Assembly: GCF_012641435.1 (NCBI RefSeq) | Contig: NZ_JABAIJ010000003.1 | Coordinates: forward strand, 186,001-250,000 | DNA length: 64,000 bases | From: Rhizobium sp. P38BS-XIX | GTDB taxonomy: Bacteria; Pseudomonadota; Alphaproteobacteria; Rhizobiales; Rhizobiaceae | Direction of reading: 5' to 3' | In this document: one piece after another, positions 8,433 through 16,383 of the stretch | Numbering within the stretch: the stretch's first letter is position 1 | Layout: the number at the start of each line of letters is the position of its first letter | The notes under the pieces: model-generated | The model's input: the letters and a program-made list of their open reading frames with translations, nothing else | What the model was told of the DNA's origin: nothing | Databases searched by the model: none | Program-made: the position numbers and the translations under genes

Positions 8433-9466
8433 CCGTTCAGGAACAAACAATCGCCCCAACAGCCGAAAGCCTATCGATGGTGCGTCTGCCCAAGCAGCTT
8501 CTTCATGTTCCCGTCACGATGCTGATCTTTTCGGCCGTCGTTGCCCTTCTTGCCAATTCCTTCTGGCTCTCTGCCGCGACCTCGGTGGTTGCCTTGTCGC
8601 TATCCGTTGCCGGGCTTGCCATTCTGTACGGCCAGCTCGGTCTCGTTTCCCTTTGCCAGTTCGCGCTTGTCGGCGTCGGCGGCTGGGTAACGCTCCGCGT
8701 CGGCCACGCCTTCCATCCGCCGTTCGAGTTGAGCCTGCTTGCCGGCGGCGTTGTTGCCTCGGTGGTCGGGTTGGCATTCGGCATGCCGGCATTGCGCTTG
8801 CGCGGTCTCTATCTCGCGCTCGTGACGCTGATGCTCGCAGGCGCCTTCCAGATCGTCATCAGCGCCTGGGGTTTTCCGGACGGCGGTCCCGGCTTCCTCG
8901 GGCGGGCCGATGGTTCCGGCCGCGCGATGCTCGCAAGGCCTGTTATCGCCGATGGCGAAGTTTCGTATTTCCTCTATGTCTGTGCTGTCGCGGCAATCGG
9001 TCTGCTGATTGCGCAATGGCATAAGCTCGCTCGCCCCGGGCGCGCCTGGGCGCTGATCCGCAAGGGCGAGACGGTTGCTGTTGCAAGCGGCGTCAATGTG
9101 CTGATCTACAAGGCCTGGGCATTTGCGCTGAGCGGCTTTCTCGCCGGTCTTGCCGGCGGATTGCTGGCGGGCAATGTCGGCCAGCTCGACGGGCGTGCCT
9201 TCGGGGCTTTCGAAAGCCTAAACCTCTTCGCGCTTGCGATCGTCGGCGGTGCCTTCAACTGGTACGGTGCCATCATCGCCGGCCTGTTGCTGCGCGCCGT
9301 GCCGGCCTTGCTCACCGATCTCGGCATCGATGGCTATATCACGATCGGGATTTTTGGCGTCGCCCTGTTCCATGCCTTGGCGACCGCGCCAGCCGGCATC
9401 GCCGGCCAGATATCGGCTATCATCATCAGGCTCAATGCGGCTCTTTCCCGGGGGAGTGCGCGATGA
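8429..9466 (+). CDS. ABC importer permease, LivM type
   Basis: The protein has 345 aa. The start is ATG 8429, overlapping the stop of the LivH-type gene. The open frame extends further 5', but that part is only an arginine-rich shadow of the previous gene. The sequence is rich in hydrophobic helices and has the LivM-type pattern (GLRGLYLALVTLMLAGAFQ-like segment near residue 125 and the loop GRAWALIRKGETVAVASGVNVL). It ends in an ATGA overlap with the ATPase gene. It pairs with the preceding permease. Confidence 0.9.
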   Translation: MTVQEQTIAPTAESLSMVRLPKQLLHVPVTMLIFSAVVALLANSFWLSAATSVVALSLSVAGLAILYGQLGLVSLCQFALVGVGGWVTLRVGHAFHPPFELSLLAGGVVASVVGLAFGMPALRLRGLYLALVTLMLAGAFQIVISAWGFPDGGPGFLGRADGSGRAMLARPVIADGEVSYFLYVCAVAAIGLLIAQWHKLARPGRAWALIRKGETVAVASGVNVLIYKAWAFALSGFLAGLAGGLLAGNVGQLDGRAFGAFESLNLFALAIVGGAFNWYGAIIAGLLLRAVPALLTDLGIDGYITIGIFGVALFHALATAPAGIAGQISAIIIRLNAALSRGSAR

Positions 9467-10167
9467 TCAAGATCGACAACCTCATCGTTCAGTTCGGCGG
9501 CATGCGACCGATCAATGAGCTCAGCGCGGTGCTGACAGCGCCCGTCGCCGGCCTCATCGGCCCGAACGGCGCGGGCAAGACCACATTGCTCAACGTGCTC
9601 TCCGGTTTCGTGAAGCCGATCCAGGGATCGGTTGCGCTCGGTGAGCGACCGTTGTTGCCGATGACACCGTTGCAGCGGGTGCGTGCCGGTCTGCGCCGCT
9701 CGTTCCAGACGGAGCAGGTGGTGGAGGACCTGACGGTCGCAGGCAACATCGCCGCCATCACCGATCATGTCGTCGGTGCCGGGCATCATGCCCGTGCGGT
9801 CAACCAGGCTCTTGCTTTTGCTGGCTTGACCGATGTTGCCGAGAGGCTCGGCCAATCCCTCAATCTCTTCCAGCGCCGTCTTGTCGAGCTGGCGAAATGC
9901 GTCGTCGGCGAACCGAAGCTCATTCTGCTGGATGAACCGGCGGCGGGGCTGACCGAAGAGGAAGGCAAGGCCTTTCGCGAGCTGGTGTTGCGCATCCCGG
10001 CGGAGTTCCGGGCGCAGGTTCTGATTATCGACCATGACGTCGATCTTATCCGTTCCATGTGCAGCGAAACCATGGTGCTCGACTACGGCAAGCTTCTGGC
10101 GCTCGGGCCGACGCAGAGCGTGCTGGCCGATCCCAATGTGCGGCGTGCCTATCTGGGGGAGTTCTGA
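9463..10167 (+). CDS. ABC importer ATPase, LivG type with atypical signature motif
   Basis: The 234-aa ATP-binding subunit has Walker A GPNGAGKTT near residue 33, Walker B LILLDEPAAGL, and switch His in IIDHDVD. The LivG C-terminal extension is short. The ABC signature, normally LSGGQ or LSYGQ, reads LNLFQRRLVELAK, so both usual glycines are replaced. Walker motifs are intact, so the subunit may still bind ATP, with the partner ATPase supplying a canonical signature. The gene overlaps the permease stop by four bases and is followed one base later by the second ATPase. Confidence 0.88.
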   Translation: MIKIDNLIVQFGGMRPINELSAVLTAPVAGLIGPNGAGKTTLLNVLSGFVKPIQGSVALGERPLLPMTPLQRVRAGLRRSFQTEQVVEDLTVAGNIAAITDHVVGAGHHARAVNQALAFAGLTDVAERLGQSLNLFQRRLVELAKCVVGEPKLILLDEPAAGLTEEEGKAFRELVLRIPAEFRAQVLIIDHDVDLIRSMCSETMVLDYGKLLALGPTQSVLADPNVRRAYLGEF

Positions 10168-10168
10168 C

Positions 10169-10885
10169 ATGGACACCACATCCGAAATTCGTGTCGAAAA
10201 TCTCGTTGTCCAGCGCGGCGGTAAGCGTGTCATTCATGACGTTTCCTTTTCGGTCGCGGCTGGGAACATCACAACGTTGCTCGGCGCCAACGGGGCGGGC
10301 AAGTCGAGCACAGTCATGGCAATGGCCGGCGTCCTTCCGCGCGGTGGCTCTGTGCTTCTCGGTGGTGCGGCGCTCGAAGGTTTTTCGCCGGATCGCATTC
10401 GCCGCGCCGGTCTTGCGCTCGTACCGGAAGGGCATCGCGTGCTTGGGCAGCTTTCCGTCGAGGATAATATTCTCGTCGCATCGCTCGAGGGATCGGCAGC
10501 GGCGCGGCGAGAAGGCCTAGCACATGCTTATGAGATCTTTCCCGAGCTTGCCGAGCGGCGGCGGCAATCGGCATCGAATCTTTCTGGCGGTCAGAAGCAG
10601 ATGGTCGCGATGGCGCAGGCCTTCGTCGCCAAGCCGCGCTTCATGATCGTCGACGAACTGTCGCTTGGCCTGGCGCCGGCCGTCGTCAAGCGTCTGGCCG
10701 AGGCGCTGAAGATTGCCGCCGCGCGCGGCATCGGCGTCTTGTTGATCGAGCAGTTTGCCAATCTCGCGCTCGACCTCGCCGATCAGGCGCTCGTGCTGGA
10801 GCGTGGGCGTCTGGTCTTTTCAGGCTCGGCCGCGACGCTCAAGGCGCAGCCGGACATTCTGCACGGCGCCTATCTGGCAAGCTGA
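10169..10885 (+). CDS. ABC importer ATPase, LivF type
   Basis: The protein has 238 aa and starts at ATG 10169, two bases after the stop codon of the LivG-type gene. It has Walker A GANGAGKSS, a canonical signature LSGGQKQMVAMAQA, Walker B FMIVDELSLGLAP and the family switch region LLIEQFANLAL. The Ser-Leu-Gly-Leu after Walker B and the E-Q in place of the usual switch His are typical of LivF. It heterodimerises with the preceding ATPase to energise import. Confidence 0.92.
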   Translation: MDTTSEIRVENLVVQRGGKRVIHDVSFSVAAGNITTLLGANGAGKSSTVMAMAGVLPRGGSVLLGGAALEGFSPDRIRRAGLALVPEGHRVLGQLSVEDNILVASLEGSAAARREGLAHAYEIFPELAERRRQSASNLSGGQKQMVAMAQAFVAKPRFMIVDELSLGLAPAVVKRLAEALKIAAARGIGVLLIEQFANLALDLADQALVLERGRLVFSGSAATLKAQPDILHGAYLAS

Positions 10886-10900
10886 AGCAAAGGAGCTCTC

Positions 10901-11617
10901 ATGACATTCTCTGCTGATCTTTTCGCTGGACGATCCGTCGTCATTGCCGGCGGAACATCGGGCATAGGGGCTGCGACCGCGCAACGCTTTGCAGATCTCG
11001 GTGCCCGCGTCGTCAGTTTTGGGCTTGGTGCCGCGATGGCGCCGCCGAGCCGGCGGATCGAAAATCGCGAGCTTGATGTAGTGAAGCCCGGTGCAATGGA
11101 AGCCTTCTTCTCGTCGGTCGAGGCGATCGATGTCCTGGTGAATTGCACTGGTGTCAGTCGCGATCGAAGCGAATGGGAGAAGACTGCATTTGATGAGGTG
11201 ATGGCGATCAATCTCACATCGGTCATGGATTGTTGTCGCCTGGCGCGCCGGCGCATGCGGGCGGGGTCGGCAATGGTCAACATCGCCTCGATGTATTCAA
11301 CATTCGGCGCTGCCGATCGGCCGGCCTATGCGGCGAGCAAGGGCGCGATCGTGCAGCTGACCAAATCGCTCGCACAGGAATATGCACAGGCCGACATCCG
11401 TGTGAACGCTGTTGCGCCCGGCTGGATCGTCACACCCTTGAGTCGGGGGCTGTTTGCTGACGAACGGGTGTCGACGCCGATCCTCAAACGTATCCCGGCC
11501 GGCCGGTGGGGCGGTTCCGAGGAAGTCGCCGATGCGATCGTCTTCCTGTCGTCCGACGCGGCACGCTATATCACCGGCGCTTGCCTGCCGGTCGATGGCG
11601 GCTATCTCACCAATTGA
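10901..11617 (+). CDS. Short-chain dehydrogenase/reductase
   Basis: This 238-aa classical SDR has the cofactor motif GGTSGIGAATA near residue 17, NCTG in place of NNAG, catalytic Ser in VNIASMYS, and YAASK as the Tyr/Lys pair. It ends with the usual SDR C-terminus (ACLPVDGGYLTN). It probably interconverts an alcohol and a carbonyl using NAD(P)H. It sits 15 bases after the importer ATPase and before the AraC gene, as part of the same forward block. The substrate is not recognisable. Confidence 0.88.
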   Translation: MTFSADLFAGRSVVIAGGTSGIGAATAQRFADLGARVVSFGLGAAMAPPSRRIENRELDVVKPGAMEAFFSSVEAIDVLVNCTGVSRDRSEWEKTAFDEVMAINLTSVMDCCRLARRRMRAGSAMVNIASMYSTFGAADRPAYAASKGAIVQLTKSLAQEYAQADIRVNAVAPGWIVTPLSRGLFADERVSTPILKRIPAGRWGGSEEVADAIVFLSSDAARYITGACLPVDGGYLTN

Positions 11618-11628
11618 GGGCAGCAATC

Positions 11629-12573
11629 ATGGCCGCAGCGCTTCACCGACATGTCGATAGTGCCAGCGGGCGGGCGTTTGCACGGCTGGCGCGCAACATC
11701 TTCGGCAATGTCCGGCTCGATTTCGGTACGGCGGACGAAGACAGGAGCCGCATGACGTCTGCCATGCTGGGCAGCTGCCGGCTGACGCGGCTGGAGGCGG
11801 ACCGGCACGTCGTCTTCGGCGATCATGTGACGGCGGCGCCGGAGGATCCGGATGCGATCAAGCTGATCGTGCAAACGGAAGGCATCGCTTCGCTCATACA
11901 GGGCGGATTGCATGCACCCGTATCGCGAAATGCAGTCGTCATCTACGATCCCAGCCGTCCCTACATGCTGACGAACAGCACGGAAGTGCGCCAACTGCTG
12001 CTGCAATTGCCGCGTCATAGCCTGCCCACGACGGCCGTGGAACGGTTGTCCCAACCCTTCACGGCACATGCCGATAAGGATGGCATGTGCCGGATACTTC
12101 TGTCGCTGATGGATTCGACCATCCATGAGATCGATCATCTTGATGAGGCCGGGCGCTCAAGTGTCGGCCAAACCATGATCGAGCTGGTGCGCACTATGAT
12201 CGGTGCCGATCTGTTGCAAGCAAGGCCGCTTACCAACCCGCTTGATGTGTTGCTACGACGGATCAAAGACTTCATCGATATCAATCTCGAAAGACCGGAT
12301 CTGACTGTTAGCATGATCGCGCGCCGCATGGGCTGCTCGGTGCGATATGTCTATCGCGCATTCGAAGACGAGTGCCTGACACCCTCGGAGTATATCTGGG
12401 ATCGGCGTGTGCAGAAGGCAGCGGTACAATTGCAGGCAGCTGGCGGTTATGCCGGAGAGATATCCGAGATCGCCTTTGCGCTCGGCTTTTCCTCAAGCGC
12501 CCATTTCTCGCGTGCGTTTCGCCACCGCTATGGTGTTTCGCCGTCGCAATGGCGCAAGGCCGGGATGTCCTAG
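11629..12573 (+). CDS. AraC-family transcriptional regulator
   Basis: The protein has 314 aa with ATG 11629 as start, 11 bases after the SDR stop; the upstream part of the frame is antisense-like arginine-rich shadow. An N-terminal AraC_binding_2-type domain (IKLIVQTEGIASLIQGG region) is followed by the AraC HTH pair (about 215-310: LTVSMIARRMGCSVRYVYRAF and EISEIAFALGFSSSAHFSRAF). It closes the forward operon that opens with another AraC gene. Two activators of the same architecture bracketing one importer block is unusual and may mean dual inducers. Confidence 0.85.
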   Translation: MAAALHRHVDSASGRAFARLARNIFGNVRLDFGTADEDRSRMTSAMLGSCRLTRLEADRHVVFGDHVTAAPEDPDAIKLIVQTEGIASLIQGGLHAPVSRNAVVIYDPSRPYMLTNSTEVRQLLLQLPRHSLPTTAVERLSQPFTAHADKDGMCRILLSLMDSTIHEIDHLDEAGRSSVGQTMIELVRTMIGADLLQARPLTNPLDVLLRRIKDFIDINLERPDLTVSMIARRMGCSVRYVYRAFEDECLTPSEYIWDRRVQKAAVQLQAAGGYAGEISEIAFALGFSSSAHFSRAFRHRYGVSPSQWRKAGMS

Positions 12574-12580
12574 GCGGGCA

Positions 12581-12608
12581 AGGCGGCCCGGCCGGCGCCA
12601 AGCCGCCT
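12581..12608. terminator. Weak hairpin between convergent genes
   Basis: AGGCGGC (12581-12587) and GCCGCCT (12602-12608) are perfect arms around a GC-rich loop, lying between the AraC stop and the convergent NTF2-like stop. There is no T-run, so termination is only inferred from position. Confidence 0.4.
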
Positions 12609-12615
12609 CAATTGC

Positions 12616-13005
12616 TCATCGCATGGATTCGGCCACTCTAAGTGTATCCGTGAACTGCTCGAAACGCCGGATCTTGTCTCCCGCGACGCCCCACACATGC
12701 ACGACGCGGGCCTTGAATGGCTTTCCGGTCTGCTTGTTTGTGCCGCTGTAGTCTCCGATGCCAACGACTTCGTCACCTGCGTCGAGCAGGCGTTCGAGCT
12801 TGAAGGTGTAGCCATCAAACGCCTGTCCCAATGCCTGGAAGACGTTCTTGAAGATCTCCTGCGGTCCGACATAGGTGCCGGCGCAGGGAAAGCCATCCAT
12901 CTCCGTCCAGCGGCAATCGGGCGCGATGTCGGCGAGCATGCCATCCATGTCGCGGCGGTCGTTGGCGTCGTAATGCGCCTTTACGATATCGAATGCTCTA
13001 CGCAT
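12616..13005 (-). CDS. SnoaL/NTF2-like protein
   Basis: The protein has 129 aa; the start at 13005 follows GAGGACACA. The pattern is that of the SnoaL-like NTF2 fold: a helix (AFDIVKAHYDANDRRDMDGMLADIAPDCRWTEM in parts), then a beta sheet with GEVFQAL-like and VVHVWGVAGDKIRRFEQFTDT strands. The cone-shaped pocket of this fold serves either as an enzyme (isomerase, cyclase, hydratase) or as a ligand-binding module. No catalytic residues can be assigned. It is the last gene of the leftward hpa train, eight bases after moaF. A role in handling an unstable aromatic intermediate is inference. Confidence 0.8.
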   Translation of the reverse strand: MRRAFDIVKAHYDANDRRDMDGMLADIAPDCRWTEMDGFPCAGTYVGPQEIFKNVFQALGQAFDGYTFKLERLLDAGDEVVGIGDYSGTNKQTGKPFKARVVHVWGVAGDKIRRFEQFTDTLRVAESMR

Positions 13006-13012
13006 TGTGTCC

Positions 13013-13792
13013 TCACACAGGTTCCTGGCCGGGCAGGTAATAGGTCATCGACGCCTTGCGGATGAAGGCGCCGGCCGGGCTGTTCTGGATACGGCCGTCA
13101 CCGGTGATGCCGAGGAACTTGCCTGTCGAACGCATATCATTGAAATTATAGAAGAAGGTCGATGCCACCGCGATCTTGAATTCGCGGAAAGTGAAGATGT
13201 AGAGGTTGTCGTCGAACTTATAGGTCGTGGTGAGATCGACATCGCCGTGGCCGCGCTGCACGCCGACGAGGCATTGCCAGGCATAGCGCTGCGACGAGAG
13301 ATAGGTGTGCTCGTAGACGTGATTGGGGCTGTAGGTGAAGTGCGCCCTAAGCCCGATCAGATCGCGGCTTTCATGTGGCACCGGCCCGCTCGCCGTACCA
13401 CCATCGATGACACCGGCGCAGAAGATCTGAGCGACCTGCGGTTCGCCAACGGATTCCTTGAGATCGCGAACGGTCGAATAGATGGAAAGGACGCGGCGCG
13501 TTTCGACATTGAGGATCAGCGTCTCGGCTTCCTTGGGACGGCCGGCAAAGATGATCTCGACGAAATAGGTCTTCGGCGCGACTTCGATCACCTCCGAGAG
13601 ATCGGTGCCGCTGCCCTGACCATCTGACCATTTGACCTCGCCCTTGGCGAAAGCAAGCTCCAGCGTGCGGCCGTCGTCGAACGAGATCTTGTGAGACGAG
13701 CCGGTCAAGGCCTCCGTCGCGGGCAGTCGGTTGGTGTCGATGCCATAGGCGAATTCGTCGTAGGTTTTCCAGTCCTTGGGATTCTGGTTCAT
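13013..13792 (-). CDS. moaF: MoaF-family protein
   Basis: The 259-aa protein follows an excellent GGGAGGAGATACCG site. It matches the two-part MoaF family: an N-terminal beta-rich half (SHKISFDDGRTLELAF, EIIFAGRPKEAETLILNVET) and a C-terminal half (HFTYSPNHVYEHTYLSS, FREFKIAVASTFFYNFND). MoaF was named from the monoamine (tyramine) regulon of Klebsiella; despite database labels it has no shown role in molybdenum cofactor synthesis. Both halves look lipocalin-like. Its presence beside hpa genes and amine-converting enzymes fits a monoamine link. The biochemical function is unknown. Confidence 0.85.
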   Translation of the reverse strand: MNQNPKDWKTYDEFAYGIDTNRLPATEALTGSSHKISFDDGRTLELAFAKGEVKWSDGQGSGTDLSEVIEVAPKTYFVEIIFAGRPKEAETLILNVETRRVLSIYSTVRDLKESVGEPQVAQIFCAGVIDGGTASGPVPHESRDLIGLRAHFTYSPNHVYEHTYLSSQRYAWQCLVGVQRGHGDVDLTTTYKFDDNLYIFTFREFKIAVASTFFYNFNDMRSTGKFLGITGDGRIQNSPAGAFIRKASMTYYLPGQEPV

Positions 13793-13807
13793 CGGTATCT
13801 CCTCCCT

Positions 13808-14596
13808 CTATTCTACAAAAGCCAGCGTCGGCAGGTCGACGGTGCCGGCACCGCCGTCGACGGTCAGGACTGCGCCGTTGATCATCGAAGCTTCGCCCGA
13901 AGCGAGGAAGCAGACGGCATTGGCGACGTCTTCGGCGGTTGCCGGCTGGCCGAGCGGCACGTCCTTGGTGACGAGCGCATAGGCTTCCTCGATGCTGTTC
14001 AGCTTGTATTTCTCGACGATGAACTCCATCTGCTCGTCGGCCATGGCGGTCGTCACCCAACCCGGGCAGACGGTGTTGGTGCGAACGCCCTTGCGGCCAT
14101 AGTCGCGCGCCAGCGATTTCGCGAGCCCGATACAGCCGTGCTTCATGGTGACGTAGCCGGCCGCATCCGGCCCTGCAAACAGCCCGGCGATCGAGGCGAG
14201 GACGACGATATTGCCCTGGTTCTTGATGAGATGGGGCAGGGATTCTCGGGCGCTAACGAAAGCGGTATTGAGGTTGAGGCGGACGGCGAGATCCCATGTC
14301 TCGTCCGACATGCTTACCGTCGGCCCGATGCCATGGCCGCCGGCATTGGCAATCAGGATATCAAGGCCGCCATAGGTCTCTACGACCTTCTCGACGGCAG
14401 TCTTCATCGCCGCACCATCGGCGGCATCGGCCGCGACGATGGTTGCGCCGATTTCATCTGCAACGGCGCGAAGCGGCTCAGGGCGACGGCCGACAAGCGC
14501 GACATTGCCGCCCTCCTGCCGGATGCGGCGCGCAACTGCCGCGCCGATGCCCGTACCGCCGCCGGTTATCAGGGCGGTCTTGTTCTTGAAACGCAT
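13808..14596 (-). CDS. Short-chain dehydrogenase/reductase
   Basis: This 262-aa SDR has TGGGTGIGAAVAR for cofactor binding, NAGG, catalytic Ser in LASIAG, and YVTMK as the Tyr-x3-Lys pair. The start at 14596 has GAGGAGGAAAC directly upstream. It precedes moaF by 15 bases, and the three genes SDR-moaF-NTF2 look like a unit at the distal end of the leftward train, 165 bases after hpaI. That gap may hold its own promoter. A role in oxidising a benzylic hydroxyl group is possible, but the substrate is unknown. Confidence 0.87.
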   Translation of the reverse strand: MRFKNKTALITGGGTGIGAAVARRIRQEGGNVALVGRRPEPLRAVADEIGATIVAADAADGAAMKTAVEKVVETYGGLDILIANAGGHGIGPTVSMSDETWDLAVRLNLNTAFVSARESLPHLIKNQGNIVVLASIAGLFAGPDAAGYVTMKHGCIGLAKSLARDYGRKGVRTNTVCPGWVTTAMADEQMEFIVEKYKLNSIEEAYALVTKDVPLGQPATAEDVANAVCFLASGEASMINGAVLTVDGGAGTVDLPTLAFVE

Positions 14597-14761
14597 GTTT
14601 CCTCCTCTTGGCTTTCCGGATCATCATGGCCGATGCATGCAGAGGCGTCGCGTCCAGCTGTGCAGTCCGTTTTGACTGAGCGTGCACAACGTATCCTCAA
14701 GGCCGATAATTTGCGCGATGAGGCGCAAGGTCATGCGACGCCGGGGAGGCGGCGTCAGCGA

Positions 14762-15568
14762 TCAATAGACCTTGGCGTCCGCCGGCGGCTTGGCGGCGTC
14801 GGCTTTCTTGAAGTCGTCGAGGAGCTTTGTCGTGGCGTTGGCAAGCAGGGTGACGTCGTTGCCGATCGCGACGAACGTCGCACCAAGCTCGAGGTAGCGT
14901 TTTGCCAGCGAGAGATCGCCGATCAGGATGCCCGCGGCCTGGCCGTGCGACTGGATTTTCGCCAGAGCCTTCTCGACCTCGGCCTGAACTTCACGGGCAC
15001 CCGGCTTACCGAGATAGCCCATATCGGCGGCGAGATCGGCCGGGCCGATGAAGACGCCGTCGACGCCTTCGGTCGAAGCGATATCGTCGAGTGCCGCGAG
15101 CCCTGCACGGCTTTCCACCTGTAGAAGCAGGCAGATCTCATCATTGGCCTTTGCAAGGTAATCCGGGATGCGGTTGAACGCTGAAGCGCGGGCGAGGGCC
15201 GCGCCGACGCCGCGCACGCCGTGCGGCGGATAGCGCACAGCCTTGACCATGGTCTCGGCCATCTCCTTGCTTTCGACCATCGGGATGAGCAGGGTCTGAG
15301 CGCCGATATCGAGCATCTGCTTGATGATCCAGGTCTCGCCGATCGGCGGACGGATGATTGCGTGGCTCGCCGTGCCCTTCATCGCCTGCAGTTGCGAGAC
15401 GAGCAGCGGCACGTCGTTCGGCGCATGCTCGGCGTCGAGCAGCAGCCAATCGTAACCGGCGCCTGCTGATATCTCGACCGTGTAGGCATTGGCGAGGGCC
15501 TGCCAGAGGCCGATCTGCGCCCGCCCTTCCTTCAGTGCCTGTTTAAAGAGGTTCTTGGGCGCAGGCAT
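14762..15568 (-). CDS. hpaI: 4-Hydroxy-2-oxoheptane-1,7-dioate aldolase
   Basis: This 268-aa class II aldolase of the HpcH/HpaI family has the expected active-site elements: LLLDAEHAPND (His base), IIRPP (Arg binding pyruvate), LQVESRAG (metal-binding Glu) and GPADLAADMG (metal-binding Asp). It splits 4-hydroxy-2-oxoheptanedioate into pyruvate and succinic semialdehyde, the last step of the homoprotocatechuate meta-pathway. The ribosome site AAGGAG precedes ATG 15568. It follows hpaH by 11 bases. The length equals the usual family length. Confidence 0.93.
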   Translation of the reverse strand: MPAPKNLFKQALKEGRAQIGLWQALANAYTVEISAGAGYDWLLLDAEHAPNDVPLLVSQLQAMKGTASHAIIRPPIGETWIIKQMLDIGAQTLLIPMVESKEMAETMVKAVRYPPHGVRGVGAALARASAFNRIPDYLAKANDEICLLLQVESRAGLAALDDIASTEGVDGVFIGPADLAADMGYLGKPGAREVQAEVEKALAKIQSHGQAAGILIGDLSLAKRYLELGATFVAIGNDVTLLANATTKLLDDFKKADAAKPPADAKVY

Positions 15569-15579
15569 GTCTTACTCCT

Positions 15580-16383
15580 TCATGCAAAGAACAGGCTGAC
15601 CGATCCGTAGGGACCGAAATCGGCAGTGATCGTATCGCCGTGCCGCGCCTCGATCGGGCGGATGAAAGACCCTGCAAGCACGATCTGGCCGGCTTCGATA
15701 CCGTCGCCATATTGTGACAGGCGATTGGCAAGCCAGGCGATGCCGCGAGCCGGCTGGTTAAGAACGCCGGCGCCAAGGCCGGTTTCCTCGACTTCGGCGT
15801 TGCGGCTGACGATCGCACCCATCCAGCGCATGTCGATCTGGTCGGGCCGCACGGCGCGGCCGCCGGTGACGATGCCGGCATTGGCGGCATTGTCGGAGAT
15901 GGTGTCGACGATGCTACGCGCCTTCTTTGTGTCGGGATCGACCCGGAGGATGCGCGTGTCGAGAATCTCGAGGGCAGGAGTCACATAGTCGGTGGCATTC
16001 AGCACATCGAAGATCCAGACGTTTGGCCCCTTGAGTGGCGCCTTCATAACAAAGGCGATCTCAGCCTCGATGCGCGGCTGGATGAAGCGATCAGCCGGCA
16101 CGGTCGCGCCGTCCTCGAAGATCATGTCGTCGAAGAGCACGCCGGAGTCCGGGATGTTGATGTTGAGGGCATATTGCATTGCCTTTGACGTCAGTCCGAT
16201 CTTCCAGCCGATCGGCTTGCGTCCCTGAGCTATCTTCTTCTGCACCCATGCACTCTGGACCGCATAGGAATCGTCCATGGTCATCTGCGGGTGCTTCAGC
16301 GAGAGGAGCCCGGTCTGGACGCGCGTCCGCTCCGCCTGATCGAGGCTCTCTGCCGCGGCCTGGATTTCATCTTGCGACAGCAT
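15580..16383 (-). CDS. hpaH: 2-Oxo-hept-4-ene-1,7-dioate hydratase
   Basis: The 267-aa member of the MhpD/HpaH hydratase family (FAH-related fold) is the same length as the enterobacterial enzyme. Recognisable blocks are GRKPIGWKIGLTSKAMQ, PDSGVLFDDM, PRIEAEIAFVM (metal-ligand acidic residues), ALEILDTRI and ILAGSF-like LAGSFIRP. It adds water to 2-oxo-hept-4-ene-1,7-dioate to give the HpaI substrate. Its start overlaps the stop of the upstream FAH-family gene (TGATG), indicating coupled translation. Confidence 0.93.
   Translation of the reverse strand: MLSQDEIQAAAESLDQAERTRVQTGLLSLKHPQMTMDDSYAVQSAWVQKKIAQGRKPIGWKIGLTSKAMQYALNINIPDSGVLFDDMIFEDGATVPADRFIQPRIEAEIAFVMKAPLKGPNVWIFDVLNATDYVTPALEILDTRILRVDPDTKKARSIVDTISDNAANAGIVTGGRAVRPDQIDMRWMGAIVSRNAEVEETGLGAGVLNQPARGIAWLANRLSQYGDGIEAGQIVLAGSFIRPIEARHGDTITADFGPYGSVSLFFA

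Noticed and set aside
13013..13792. Molybdenum cofactor biosynthesis function for MoaF
   Set aside because: The name comes from the monoamine regulon; no molybdenum cofactor genes are nearby.
14737..14756. Hairpin GACGCC/GGCGTC after hpaI as a terminator
   Set aside because: Only 6-bp arms and no T-run; downstream SDR-moaF genes may still be co-transcribed.
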